The notes under the pieces: generated by a model
Databases searched by the model: none
Told to the model about the DNA's origin: nothing
What the model saw: the letters and a program-made list of their open reading frames with translations, nothing else
Shown here: positions 55,617 through 64,000 of the stretch, in pieces
How the letters are laid out: the number at the start of each line of letters is the position of its first letter
Numbering within the stretch: position 1 is the stretch's first letter
Assembly (NCBI GenBank): GCA_021404565.1
Contig: JAAWWF010000016.1
Span: 372,001-436,000, forward strand
Source of the DNA: Roseivirga sp.
GTDB lineage: Bacteria > Bacteroidota > Bacteroidia > Cytophagales > Cyclobacteriaceae
Length of the DNA: 64,000 nucleotides
Direction of reading: 5' to 3'
Position numbers and translations under genes: made by a program

Positions 55617-58031
55617 ATGAGACGCAATTTACACAAATGCATCAGGCTTTATGCCTTGTTGATGCTGACGCTTGTCAGTATGCTAACCCTGGCCCAGGAG
55701 ACCAAGGTTCAATCGGTTGCTGCATTTTGCTATGATGGACTTAGTCCGTTTCCTATTACAAATTTTGTCGAAATTTTAGGAGTAGATTCTGAGTCCTTGC
55801 AGGGTATGCAAATCATCATCTCAGAGGGTTATGAGAGTTCTACAGACGAGTTGCTTTACGACAATGGTGATGGTATCAATGGAGTTTTTGATACGGCTAC
55901 CGGAATATTGACCCTGACAGGTAACAGTGATCTCGTCACCTACCGCGAGGCGATAAAGCGTGTTCGTTTTACAACATCAGCTCCGAGGGAAAATGCCACG
56001 AGGTCCATTACTGTATCTTTGACCGATCTGGATTTTCTTCCTGAAAATGGCCATTTCTACCAGTATTTCCCTCAAGCCGGCATTCTCTGGAACCCGGCAA
56101 AAGATGCAGCCGCTACCAAAAACCTTTTTGGACTTACAGGCTACCTGGCAACTATTACGACTAAAGCAGAAAGTGACTTTATTATTGAACGGGTAGCCGG
56201 CTCTGCATGGATTGGCGGCACCGATGAAGCCAACGAAGGTGATTGGCGATGGGTAACCGGCCCTGAAGGTCTTGAAAATGGGGGAGCTGGAAGAGTTTTC
56301 AGTGGTTTCCTGAATTGGAATGACGGAGAACCCAATAACTGCTGCGGTGGTGAAGACTTCGCTCATATGATGGACTGGACTTCTCCGCCCGGCAGATGGA
56401 ATGATCTCAACAATACCAGTGCACCCCCGGGTAGCCAGTATCACCCTACCGGCTATATGGTAGAATATGGCGGTATGCCGGGAGATCCGGATATACTGAC
56501 CAACATAACCGGTACTACCGTGTTGGAAATGATGCCTGAAATCAATATTTCGGGTTCTGTATCTGTCTGCCCCAATATTATGGGAGTAATCTACAGTGCC
56601 GAAAATCTAACTGGCTACACTTACGACTGGACCGTTAGTGGGGGTGTAATCGCTTCAGGTCAGGGAACACCAGAAATCACCGTCAACTGGGGTGATACCA
56701 ACCCAGCAGCAAATGTATCCGTCAGAGCGACTTCGGACATCACCTGTGAGGTGACAGCGGATTTTGCAGTAAAGATTAACAAGCAGTTGGAGCCACCCTT
56801 ACCGGTTGGAGCAACGACTGTCTGCTTTACCGACCAGACAACGCTGCAAATCTATACTACTCCTCTCACCCCTGGCTCCGACTACCAATGGAAAATCACA
56901 GGTGGAAGTATTGAAAGTGGTCAGGGTACCAATGAGATAGAAGTACTTTGGGACGGACCCGGAGTCGGAGAACTTTATTTTACAGAATCTACCTCCACCG
57001 CAACTGATATTTGTGATGGAGACTCGCCCTTGCTCACCATAGACCTTAGACCGGAAACCCAACCTGCATTTCTTCTAAACCATGTAAGTTGCTTTAACGG
57101 AAGCGATGGAGCCATATCGTTGGGTAGCTATACAGGAGCCAGTCCCTATACCCTGAGCTGGAATACCGGTGGTCTGGGCACACCCGCTGCCGAAAGTATT
57201 TCGGGCTTGCCTGTCGGAGATTATTCAGTGGACGTAAATGCTGATGGCTGCATCATTAATGTCCCCATCACTATTACTGAACCAACGGAACTAACTGGTA
57301 CCATACAGGCTTTCGATGCACTTTGCTTCGGTGAATCAACCGGCATGGCGATAGCCGATGTAACGGGAGGTACCGGCAGCTATCGCTATATCTGGAGCAA
57401 TGGCACCTCAGGCACGGATAATACCATCACAGGCCTGGCCATGGGCAGCTACTCGGTGGATGTGATAGACGAGAATGACTGCGTGCTTACACTCAATTTC
57501 CCAATTGGTGAGCCCCCCCTGCTGGTGATAGATGAGATTCTCTCTACCCTCATCTCATGCCCCGAAGGCTCCGATGGTACCCTCGAAGCCCTTGTGTCGG
57601 GTGGAACACCTCCTTATTCCTATTCTTGGGAGGCCTCTGTGGATGAAACAGCATTGGCGACTGGCTTTTCACGGGGCAACTACCAGGTGACTGTGACAGA
57701 TGCCAACGGATGTATAGTAACGGGTATACAAGAAGTAGAAGAAGCAACACCAAAAATCTACCTGCCTACGGCCTTCAGCCCCAATGGAGACGGAGAGAAT
57801 GAGACTTTCGGCCCCTCAACTTTCTGCCCTTTTGATTTTCAGATGATTGTTTACAATAACTGGGGTGGACGCGTATTTTCGACACGCAGCACCAGCAATC
57901 GTTGGGATGGCACTCTGAATGGTAAGGATGCGCCCATCGGTAAATACACTTATATTGCCGCCTGGAGTATTGAAGTAAATGGTCAGTTACTTTCAGAAGA
58001 AAGGAAAGGGGTGATCAGACTTATTCGCTAA
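55617..58031 (+). CDS. C-type-lectin-domain surface protein with SprB repeats and type B T9SS sorting domain
   Basis: After a signal peptide (LYALLMLTLVSMLTLAQ) the ~804-residue protein has: a beta-sandwich region (~20-140); a C-type lectin-like domain (~145-285) with WIGGTDEANEGDWRWV, the EPN sugar/Ca2+ motif in DGEPNN and the WND motif in GRWNDLNN; PKD/Ig-like domains (~305-480); three SprB-type repeats (~485-715; VSCFNGSDGAI, ALCFGESTGMAI, LISCPEGSDGTL); and a gliding-motility CHU_C domain (~715-804; YLPTAFSPNGDGENETF). Retained Ca2+ and sugar ligands suggest real carbohydrate binding. The ATG chosen follows AGGA; an upstream in-frame TTG would add four residues. No neighbour is an obvious partner. 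Confidence 0.9.
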   Translation: MRRNLHKCIRLYALLMLTLVSMLTLAQETKVQSVAAFCYDGLSPFPITNFVEILGVDSESLQGMQIIISEGYESSTDELLYDNGDGINGVFDTATGILTLTGNSDLVTYREAIKRVRFTTSAPRENATRSITVSLTDLDFLPENGHFYQYFPQAGILWNPAKDAAATKNLFGLTGYLATITTKAESDFIIERVAGSAWIGGTDEANEGDWRWVTGPEGLENGGAGRVFSGFLNWNDGEPNNCCGGEDFAHMMDWTSPPGRWNDLNNTSAPPGSQYHPTGYMVEYGGMPGDPDILTNITGTTVLEMMPEINISGSVSVCPNIMGVIYSAENLTGYTYDWTVSGGVIASGQGTPEITVNWGDTNPAANVSVRATSDITCEVTADFAVKINKQLEPPLPVGATTVCFTDQTTLQIYTTPLTPGSDYQWKITGGSIESGQGTNEIEVLWDGPGVGELYFTESTSTATDICDGDSPLLTIDLRPETQPAFLLNHVSCFNGSDGAISLGSYTGASPYTLSWNTGGLGTPAAESISGLPVGDYSVDVNADGCIINVPITITEPTELTGTIQAFDALCFGESTGMAIADVTGGTGSYRYIWSNGTSGTDNTITGLAMGSYSVDVIDENDCVLTLNFPIGEPPLLVIDEILSTLISCPEGSDGTLEALVSGGTPPYSYSWEASVDETALATGFSRGNYQVTVTDANGCIVTGIQEVEEATPKIYLPTAFSPNGDGENETFGPSTFCPFDFQMIVYNNWGGRVFSTRSTSNRWDGTLNGKDAPIGKYTYIAAWSIEVNGQLLSEERKGVIRLIR

Positions 58032-58052
58032 ACTGAATAGCACAACATTATC

Positions 58053-58520
58053 ATGGAGATACGAAAAGGAACCAAAGCAGACCTACCACAGGCACTTGAA
58101 CTTATCAGAGAACTTGCTCTATATGAAAAAGCACCGGAGCAGGTAGACAATTCGGTTGAACGTATGGAGATTGACGGTTTTGGAGATAATCCGGTTTTTG
58201 AGTTCTTCGTTGCAGAAGAAGGCCAGCACATTAAAGGAATCGCTATATACTACTATCGCTATTCTACCTGGAAGGGCAAGAGTATCTACCTCGAAGATCT
58301 TGTTGTAAGGGAGTCAGAGCGTGGCTCAGGAATAGGTAAGAAATTGTTGGATGCCGTAGTGCTGGAGGCCCGAAACACAGACTCAAGGCAAGTGACCTGG
58401 CAGGTTCTGGACTGGAATGAACCGGCCATTGGCTTCTACAAAAAACTGGGAGCCGAGCTGGACGGTGAATGGATCAACTGCCGGCTGAATCATGAGCAAA
58501 TACTCAATTACAAGGCCTAG
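58053..58520 (+). CDS. GNAT-family N-acetyltransferase, diamine acetyltransferase-like
   Basis: A 155-residue GNAT enzyme. IRKGTKADLPQALELIRELA opens the fold, YLEDLVVRESERGSGIGKKLL contains the acetyl-CoA pyrophosphate loop (RGSGIGK), and WQVLDWNEPAIGFYKKLGAEL is the C-terminal acceptor-side motif seen in SSAT-type spermidine/spermine or thialysine acetyltransferases. The likely activity is acetylation of a polyamine or amino-acid amine. It lies 21 nt after the lectin-domain protein gene, but a functional link is not evident. Confidence 0.88.
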   Translation: MEIRKGTKADLPQALELIRELALYEKAPEQVDNSVERMEIDGFGDNPVFEFFVAEEGQHIKGIAIYYYRYSTWKGKSIYLEDLVVRESERGSGIGKKLLDAVVLEARNTDSRQVTWQVLDWNEPAIGFYKKLGAELDGEWINCRLNHEQILNYKA

Positions 58521-58620
58521 TCAATAGCCATAAGGAGCTTTACTCCATTGTTTGAATCAATCGGGCGGAGAAACCTCAGGAGTTTTTCATTAAATTCGGA
58601 TTGTACTAAAAGCATTCCCA

Positions 58621-60762
58621 ATGAAAAGAGGTCTGATTCTTTGTCTTTGCCTGGCATGGCTGTACGCCTGCGAGTCTGGTCCTGAAACTAAAATCGAAAC
58701 TTTATATCCTGAAACAGCGAAGGGAGATCAGGTTGACGACTACTTTGGAGTCAAAGTTGCCGACCCTTATCGATGGCTTGAAGATGATATGTCGGCCGAA
58801 ACAGCAGACTGGGTAAAGGGTGAAAATGATCTGACCTTCAATTACCTCAACCATATCCCCTATCGTGAGGACTTGAAAGAAAGACTGACCGAGGTTTTCA
58901 ACTACGAGCGCATTACTGCTCCTAACAGGCAGGGGTTCTATTTTTACTTCTACAAAAACAATGGGCTTCAAAACCAAAGTGTCATGTACAGAAAGCAAGG
59001 TGAGACTGCCGAAGCTGAGGTATTTCTTGACCCGAATACCTTTAAGGAAGATGGCACTATTTCTTTGGCCGGCACTAGTTTTTCGAAGGACGGCTCTCTT
59101 TTTGGCTTCTTAATATCTGAAGGTGGCTCAGACTGGCGCAAGGCCATAGTGCTCAACACCTCAAACAAAACCGTTATCGGTGATACCTTAAAAAACATCA
59201 AATTCAGTGGCCTTTCCTGGAAAGGGAATGACGGCTTCTACTACAGCAGCTATGACAAGCCAAAAGAAGGGAGTGCGCTTTCTGCCAAAACACAATACCA
59301 CAAATTGTATTACCACAAGCTGGGAACTCCTCAGTCAAGTGATCGGCTGGTCTTCGGAGGTGAGGCTCAACCCAGAAGGTACATTTTTGCTTCGGTCACG
59401 GAAGATGAGCGATACCTGGTCATTTCTGCAGCCAATAGCACTTCAGGCAATGAGCTATACATCCAGGACCTTTCGCAACGCAATGCGCCCATTGTTAACA
59501 TTGTCGATAATTTCGAGCAAAATCACAGCCTGACCTATAATGTCGGTTCTAAGCTATTTATTCAAACAGATTTAAATGCTCCAAATAACAGACTGGTTAC
59601 AGTAGATGCGCGCAACCCCGGACCGTCCAATTGGAAAGACCTTATCCCTGAAACAGAAAATGTACTTCAGACAGGTACAGCAGGCGCAAAGCTCTTTGCC
59701 AACTACCTGGTAGATGCCAAAACCGAAATTCATCAGTTTGACCTTAACGGTCAACTCGAGCGAAAAGTAGCATTACCGGGAATCGGTACGGCCGGTGGGT
59801 TTGGTGGTCGCACGAGTGATACATCTCTCTACTACTCATTCACCTCTTTTCTCACCCCGGGCAGTATTTATCAATACGATATTGCTTCAGGAAAATCCAG
59901 CCTCTACGAGAAGCCAAAGGTAGATTTTGATGCTGACCAGTATGAAACCAAGCAGGTTTTTTATGAGAGCAAGGATGGCACTAAAATCCCAATGTTTATC
60001 ACACATAAGAAAGGCCTGCAAATGAATGGAAAGAACCCCACCTACTTATATGCCTATGGAGGGTTCAATGTAAGCCTGAGACCATCTTTCAGTACGACAC
60101 GCATTGTATGGCTGGAAAATGGTGGCATCTATGCCCAACCTAACCTGAGAGGTGGCGGAGAATATGGGGAAAAATGGCACAAAGCAGGTACCAAAATGAA
60201 CAAGCAAAATGTGTTTGAAGATTTCATCGCGGCAGGTGAATACCTGATCAAGGAGGGCTACACTTCAAGTGATTATCTGGCGATAGCCGGTGGTTCTAAT
60301 GGTGGTCTTCTGGTAGGTGCCACGATGACTCAAAGACCCGACCTAGCCAAGGTGGCACTACCCGCTGTTGGCGTTATGGACATGCTCAGGTATCATAAAT
60401 TTACGGCAGGGGCTGGCTGGGCTTATGACTATGGCACTTCTGAAGACTCTAAAGAGATGTTTGAATACCTGCGCACCTACTCACCTGTTCACGCGCTGAA
60501 GCCAGGCGTTAAATACCCCGCTACCCTGGTCACCACGGCCGATCATGATGACCGGGTGGTTCCTGCTCACTCCTTCAAATTTGCGGCTACACTACAGGAG
60601 TATCATACCGGAGATAATCCTGTCTTGATTAGAATCGAAACAGATGCAGGACATGGAGCTGGCACACCTGTCTCCAAGACCATCGAACAGATTGCCGACA
60701 GCTATGCCTTTGCCTGGTATAACATGGGAGTAATTCCCCCACTAGCTAAAAAGAAACAATAA
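58621..60762 (+). CDS. Prolyl oligopeptidase, lipoprotein form
   Basis: A peptidase family S9A enzyme (713 residues) that cleaves short peptides after proline. The lipobox LYAC (Cys17) predicts a lipoprotein in the periplasm or outer membrane. An N-terminal part of the catalytic domain (DPYRWLEDDMSAET) precedes a seven-bladed propeller (~85-430) and the alpha/beta-hydrolase domain with catalytic Ser559 in GGSNGG, Asp643 in DHDDRVV and His678 in GHGAG. All three are present, so it should be active. Its stop abuts the convergent DUF4286 gene with no spacer. Confidence 0.95.
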   Translation: MKRGLILCLCLAWLYACESGPETKIETLYPETAKGDQVDDYFGVKVADPYRWLEDDMSAETADWVKGENDLTFNYLNHIPYREDLKERLTEVFNYERITAPNRQGFYFYFYKNNGLQNQSVMYRKQGETAEAEVFLDPNTFKEDGTISLAGTSFSKDGSLFGFLISEGGSDWRKAIVLNTSNKTVIGDTLKNIKFSGLSWKGNDGFYYSSYDKPKEGSALSAKTQYHKLYYHKLGTPQSSDRLVFGGEAQPRRYIFASVTEDERYLVISAANSTSGNELYIQDLSQRNAPIVNIVDNFEQNHSLTYNVGSKLFIQTDLNAPNNRLVTVDARNPGPSNWKDLIPETENVLQTGTAGAKLFANYLVDAKTEIHQFDLNGQLERKVALPGIGTAGGFGGRTSDTSLYYSFTSFLTPGSIYQYDIASGKSSLYEKPKVDFDADQYETKQVFYESKDGTKIPMFITHKKGLQMNGKNPTYLYAYGGFNVSLRPSFSTTRIVWLENGGIYAQPNLRGGGEYGEKWHKAGTKMNKQNVFEDFIAAGEYLIKEGYTSSDYLAIAGGSNGGLLVGATMTQRPDLAKVALPAVGVMDMLRYHKFTAGAGWAYDYGTSEDSKEMFEYLRTYSPVHALKPGVKYPATLVTTADHDDRVVPAHSFKFAATLQEYHTGDNPVLIRIETDAGHGAGTPVSKTIEQIADSYAFAWYNMGVIPPLAKKKQ

Positions 60763-61068
60763 TTAATCTACCGATTGTAATACCGTACGAAAAGCAGCAA
60801 ACTTATTCGGGAATGCTGCATGTGTTTTTTGTTGAAGCTCCTGGGCGTCAATGGCCAAATAGAGCTGAAGCTCCTTCATACTCTCGGCAAAGTACTGGAT
60901 GCTATAAGAGGCCGAGTCATCTTCCTGATTGTTCATCACCTTATAAAAGCTATGGTTCACAAACTTTCCCGTTTCCATTACCTCGGGAATATGCACCTCT
61001 TTCATCCAGGCTCTCCACTCTTCCTCTACCTTGATATCGATAGCAACCGTAACATTATATAAGATCAT
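60763..61068 (-). CDS. DUF4286 family protein
   Basis: A 101-residue soluble protein resembling DUF4286 (MILYNVTVAIDIKVEEEW, WMKEVHIPEVMETGKF, SYSIQYFAES). The fold looks like a ferredoxin-like dimeric alpha/beta barrel, as in antibiotic-biosynthesis monooxygenase-like proteins, but no catalytic residue is evident and the function is unknown. It is convergent with the prolyl oligopeptidase gene (stop codons adjacent) and divergent from the carotenoid genes, with ~73 nt between the starts. Confidence 0.85.
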   Translation of the reverse strand: MILYNVTVAIDIKVEEEWRAWMKEVHIPEVMETGKFVNHSFYKVMNNQEDDSASYSIQYFAESMKELQLYLAIDAQELQQKTHAAFPNKFAAFRTVLQSVD

Positions 61069-61141
61069 TGTCAGTAATTTGCCTCAAAATTAAGCGAAGA
61101 AAATCAAAACACTTTTTTTGCAGGGTAGTTTTTCCTAATTG

Positions 61142-61792
61142 ATGCTAAAACAAATACTGGAGTCCAGGCATATTAACCCCGTCAACGCCTTTCGTCTGAT
61201 GCTGGCCATGCACATAGCAGGGGCTATCGGGCTGGCCATACCTGCGAGTCAGGAACTGTTTCAGCTGCTTACACCATTCAACCTGCTGGCCACAGCTGCC
61301 ATCATCTTTCATTTTGAAGAAAAGAAGACCCTTAATTACTTTCTTCTGATCTTAGTGACTTTTTTCGTAGGCTACGCGGTAGAGGTAGCGGGTGTTCATA
61401 CCGGTGCCATCTTTGGTGAATACAGCTATGGAGCTACTCTGGGCATCAAACTTTTTGACGTACCCCTGGCTATTGGTCTCAACTGGGCCATACTGATTTA
61501 TGCCTCTGGACTGGCAAGCGATAAGCTACCCGTGCCAAGACCCGTAAAAGTCCTTGCAGGTGCTGCTATAATGGTGCTGATGGATCTGTTGATTGAGCCT
61601 GTAGCCATCCGTCTGGACTTCTGGAGCTGGGTTATGGAGGACATTCCCCTTCAGAACTACATCGCCTGGTTTGCACTAAGCCTTGCCCTGCATTTGTTTT
61701 ACCAGTTTTTGCCATTCAGTAAAAACAATCCACTGGCTATTAGACTTTTATATATACAAGGACTCTTTTTCCTGGCACTAAATTTTATTTGA
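61142..61792 (+). CDS. Carotenoid biosynthesis membrane protein (CruF/DUF422-like)
   Basis: A ~216-residue polytopic membrane protein with about seven helices. It carries the family signature EVAGVHTGAIFGEYSYG, VPLAIGLNWAILIY, and LIEPVAIRLDFWSW. Members include CruF carotenoid 1,2-hydratases and related proteins of C40/C50 carotenoid pathways, so hydration or modification of an end group is likely; the exact reaction is unproven. The ATG chosen follows an in-frame TTG. It is followed by crtZ and a CarH-like regulator on the same strand. Confidence 0.85.
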   Translation: MLKQILESRHINPVNAFRLMLAMHIAGAIGLAIPASQELFQLLTPFNLLATAAIIFHFEEKKTLNYFLLILVTFFVGYAVEVAGVHTGAIFGEYSYGATLGIKLFDVPLAIGLNWAILIYASGLASDKLPVPRPVKVLAGAAIMVLMDLLIEPVAIRLDFWSWVMEDIPLQNYIAWFALSLALHLFYQFLPFSKNNPLAIRLLYIQGLFFLALNFI

Positions 61793-61839
61793 AAATAATT
61801 GAAACATTGTGAGCCACATCTTGTTAAGACGCTAGAAAA

Positions 61840-62286
61840 ATGATGAAAGCAATACTATTTTTTATAGTAGGGTTTGTTTTAATGGAGGCATTCTCATGGC
61901 TGATTCATAAGTATATTATGCATGGTGTTTTGTGGAAGATTCATAAGACCCATCACCAACACACCAAGGGCTATTTTGAGCTTAACGACCTGTTTACGCT
62001 TCTTTTTGGAGGCATAGCGATCGTACTCATTTTCCTGGGTGTAGAATCGTTTGACTACAGGTTCTGGATTGGCTGCGGTATCAGCGGCTACGGAACTGCC
62101 TATTTTATTTTGCACGATGTGCTAATTCACAAAAGGCTGAAATGGCTGGGCAGACCAAGGGGCAGATACATGAAGGCCATTGCGAAAGCTCACCGGGACC
62201 ATCATAAGACAAAGGAGTGCGATGGTGCGGTATCATTTGGATTGTTGATCGTACCTAAGAAATACTATAGAGAAGAAGGAAAGTAA
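61840..62286 (+). CDS. crtZ: Beta-carotene hydroxylase, CrtZ-like (fatty acid hydroxylase superfamily)
   Basis: This 148-residue membrane protein has four His clusters of the non-haem di-iron hydroxylase superfamily: HKYIMH, HKTHHQH, HDVLIHKR and HRDHH. The length and spacing match CrtZ, which adds 3-hydroxyl groups to beta-ionone rings to give zeaxanthin-type xanthophylls. Helices flank the His clusters. It lies between the CruF-like gene and the CarH-like regulator gene (6-nt gap to the latter), so it is probably part of a light/B12-regulated pigment operon. Confidence 0.9.
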   Translation: MMKAILFFIVGFVLMEAFSWLIHKYIMHGVLWKIHKTHHQHTKGYFELNDLFTLLFGGIAIVLIFLGVESFDYRFWIGCGISGYGTAYFILHDVLIHKRLKWLGRPRGRYMKAIAKAHRDHHKTKECDGAVSFGLLIVPKKYYREEGK

Positions 62287-62292
62287 ATTGTA

Positions 62293-63198
62293 GTGGCAAA
62301 TTATTCAATCAAGGATTTAGAACATCTGTCGGGTATCAAAGCGCATACCCTGAGGATTTGGGAGCAGCGATACAACCTGATTGACCCGAAGCGAACGGAT
62401 ACAAATATTCGTTACTACGACCAGGATGACCTGAAGCTGGTACTGAATGTATCCTTGCTAAAGGATAATGGATTCAAGATTTCTAAAATCGCAGAAATGT
62501 CGATGGAAGAAATGCACAAGGAGGTGATACTTGTTTCTGAAAAGACCACAAGCTTTGCCGATCAGATTTATGCCCTGACTCTTTCCATGATTGACCTTGA
62601 TGAGCAACGCTTTGAAAAGATCATCTCTACCAATACCCTGAAGATTGGTTTCGAACGTACCATGATGAATGTCATCAATCCCTTTTTGTCTAAAATAGGC
62701 ATCATGTGGATGACCGACAGCATTAATCCTGCACAGGAACACTTCATCACCAACCTCATCAGGCAAAAACTCATGGTAGCCATTGATGGCCAATACCCCG
62801 CCATTGGTGAGTATACTAAAAAGTATATGCTCTTTCTACCAGATGGAGAACTCCATGAATTGAGTCTCCTTTTTGCCAGCTATCTTATCAAAGCCCGGCA
62901 AAACAAGGTGATCTACTTAGGACAGACCATGCCTATGAATGATTTGATGATGGCATTTGAGGTATACAAACCTGATTACCTCCTTACTGTACTGACTACA
63001 CGCCCTGCTGACATGACAGCCCTTGAATACCTCAACAAGCTCTCTGCTAAATTTCCAGAGACTGAGATTCTTGTTTCAGGCAGTCAGATCATTGGCCAGG
63101 ATTTGAAACTACCGGAGAATATGACTCCGATTTCTAACCTGAATCACCTCATTGATTTTGCAGAACAAAATGCGAGTCTTGTAGATGCAGTCCGATAG
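62293..63198 (+). CDS. MerR-family regulator with CarH/LitR-type cobalamin photoreceptor domain
   Basis: The 301-residue protein has an N-terminal MerR helix-turn-helix (SIKDLEHLSGIKAHTLRIWE, QRYNLIDPKRT), a helical bundle with the W-x9-EH signature (Trp139, Glu149-His150) that caps adenosylcobalamin in CarH, and a C-terminal B12-binding-like domain with ELHEL (Glu186, His188; the His corresponds to the lower axial ligand). Established CarH proteins repress carotenoid genes in the dark and release DNA when light breaks the cobalamin bond. Its operon with carotenoid genes fits this. Starts at GTG, 6 nt after crtZ. B12 binding is not proven here. Confidence 0.88.
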   Translation: MANYSIKDLEHLSGIKAHTLRIWEQRYNLIDPKRTDTNIRYYDQDDLKLVLNVSLLKDNGFKISKIAEMSMEEMHKEVILVSEKTTSFADQIYALTLSMIDLDEQRFEKIISTNTLKIGFERTMMNVINPFLSKIGIMWMTDSINPAQEHFITNLIRQKLMVAIDGQYPAIGEYTKKYMLFLPDGELHELSLLFASYLIKARQNKVIYLGQTMPMNDLMMAFEVYKPDYLLTVLTTRPADMTALEYLNKLSAKFPETEILVSGSQIIGQDLKLPENMTPISNLNHLIDFAEQNASLVDAVR

Positions 63199-63297
63199 AG
63201 ACTTGTCAATCATACTTTACTTTGTTTAAGTTTTCCTGATCTTCTTTGAAAATAATTTCTACTCACACAATTTCTCTGTACGTACACAAAAACAACT

Positions 63298-63436
63298 CTG
63301 TTTAACCAAACAGGTCTATTTTTGTGCATTAGACCAATTAACATTTTTGAAATTAGATTTTTGTTTAACGTTTACAATCAAACTTTCCACAAGAAATTCT
63401 TGACTTTTGTTTAATCTTTTACAAGATTTGTTTAAC
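63298..63436. promoter_or_regulatory. Four YTGTTTAAY elements upstream of the sigma factor gene
   Basis: CTGTTTAAC at 63298 (inside the palindrome CTGTTTAACCAAACAG), TTGTTTAAC at 63361, TTGTTTAAT at 63407 and TTGTTTAAC at 63428 lie within 140 bp, the last 14 nt before the sigma factor ATG. Spacings are 63, 46 and 21 bp. They are good candidates for binding sites of the CarH-like MerR protein encoded directly upstream. Confidence 0.55.
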
Positions 63437-63450
63437 AAAATCGCTGAGAG

Positions 63451-63963
63451 ATGACAACATTAGAATTCAGTTACTCCATTTCGCAAATGACTAAGTCGCT
63501 TAAACCATTTGCTTTAAAGCTTACTAAAGATTCAGAAGAAGCGAATGATTTGCTTCAGGAAACTCTGATGAAAGCATTTAAGAACAAGGACAAGTTTTCT
63601 GATGGTACCAATCTGAAGGCATGGTTATATACTATTATGAAAAACACCTTCATCACCAACTATCAGAGGATGGTGAGAAGAGGTACCTTCATCGACACTA
63701 CCGACAACCTGCACTTCATCAACTCAAGCGATACCAAAATTGAAAACAGGGCTTATGGCGATTTTGCTCTGACCGACATCAACGCTGCGATTGATGAGTT
63801 GCATGACGTGTATAAGACGCCCTTCATGATGTACTTCAGAGGATTCAAATACCACGAGATTGCCGACCGTCTTGAAATTCCAATCGGTACGGTAAAAAAC
63901 AGAATTCACATTGCCAGAAAACAATTAAAAGACAAACTGAGAACATACAGCCCACGCTCGTAG
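63451..63963 (+). CDS. ECF-type sigma factor of the carotenoid locus
   Basis: The 170-residue protein has sigma region 2 (LTKDSEEANDLLQETLMKAF, LKAWLYTIMKNTFITNYQR) and region 4 (ELHDVYKTPFMMYFRGFKYHEIADRLEI, then GTVKNRIHIARKQLKDKL). No anti-sigma gene adjoins it. It sits between the CarH-like regulator and the start of a probable crtI gene, so it likely drives pigment genes once relieved of CarH-like repression (inference). The tandem YTGTTTAAY sites just upstream support direct control. Confidence 0.92.
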   Translation: MTTLEFSYSISQMTKSLKPFALKLTKDSEEANDLLQETLMKAFKNKDKFSDGTNLKAWLYTIMKNTFITNYQRMVRRGTFIDTTDNLHFINSSDTKIENRAYGDFALTDINAAIDELHDVYKTPFMMYFRGFKYHEIADRLEIPIGTVKNRIHIARKQLKDKLRTYSPRS

Positions 63964-63973
63964 TTATGCCTAC

Positions 63974-64000
63974 ATGACTAAGCGATCTGTACTGGTAATT
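63974..64000 (+). CDS. Start of probable phytoene desaturase (truncated by window end)
   Basis: Only nine codons are visible (MTKRSVLVI), opening with a basic segment and a hydrophobic strand as at the start of an FAD-binding Rossmann fold. It begins 10 nt after the sigma factor stop. In carotenoid clusters of this phylum crtI often sits here, but nine residues cannot prove the identity. Confidence 0.45.

Overview
The window looks like a chromosome segment of a gliding, pigmented member of the Bacteroidota, most likely a marine Cytophagales relative. The evidence is: several very large secreted proteins ending in type IX secretion system (T9SS) sorting domains of both type A and type B (CHU_C); TAnnTTTG-type -7 promoter elements; sigma/anti-sigma pairs and PadR-linked MacB-like permeases of the kind found in this phylum; and a Rho factor with a long basic/acidic insertion. 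Species assignment is not possible from the sequence alone.

Layout. 1-8.8 kb: the 3' 8.3 kb of a giant repeat adhesin (Ig-like, cadherin-like and NHL modules, T9SS tail) followed by a small lipoprotein. 8.9-12.1 kb: initiator tRNA-Met, then era, der and an SprT-like metalloprotease gene. 12.5-16.6 kb: a minus-strand group with a xylulokinase-like FGGY kinase, a NagD-like HAD phosphatase, a Gfo/Idh/MocA oxidoreductase and a methyltransferase. 16.9-19.6 kb: an ECF sigma factor, a fused anti-sigma/beta-barrel-like protein and a Lipoprotein_15-type lipoprotein. 19.7-32 kb: a glycosyltransferase, a propeller/cadherin T9SS protein and a 2698-residue T9SS surface protein. 32.3-37.7 kb: two MacB/FtsX permeases around a PadR repressor.

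38-43 kb: a MarR regulator followed by an MMPL/RND transporter, a LolA-like periplasmic protein and an outer-membrane protein, probably a lipid or hydrophobic-compound export system. 43.2-46.5 kb: a molybdenum hydroxylase of the isoquinoline 1-oxidoreductase type (large subunit, 2Fe-2S subunit, di-haem cytochrome). 46.6-52.3 kb: an AraC regulator and a TetR regulon (SDR, NAD(P)-binding protein, metallo-hydrolase, divergent membrane protein) marked by three related palindromes. 52.3-55.6 kb: rho and serS. 55.6-61 kb: a T9SS type-B C-type-lectin protein, a GNAT acetyltransferase, a prolyl oligopeptidase and a DUF4286 protein.

61.1-64 kb: the start of a carotenoid locus: a CruF-like protein, a CrtZ-like hydroxylase, a MerR regulator carrying the CarH/LitR cobalamin photoreceptor signature, an ECF sigma factor, and the first nine codons of what is probably crtI. 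Four copies of a YTGTTTAAY element lie just before the sigma factor gene. This suggests a B12/light-switched sigma-factor cascade for pigment synthesis. The other notable points are an NHL beta-propeller inserted inside an Ig-like domain of the giant adhesin, and paired operator-like repeats for the TetR, MarR and PadR regulators.
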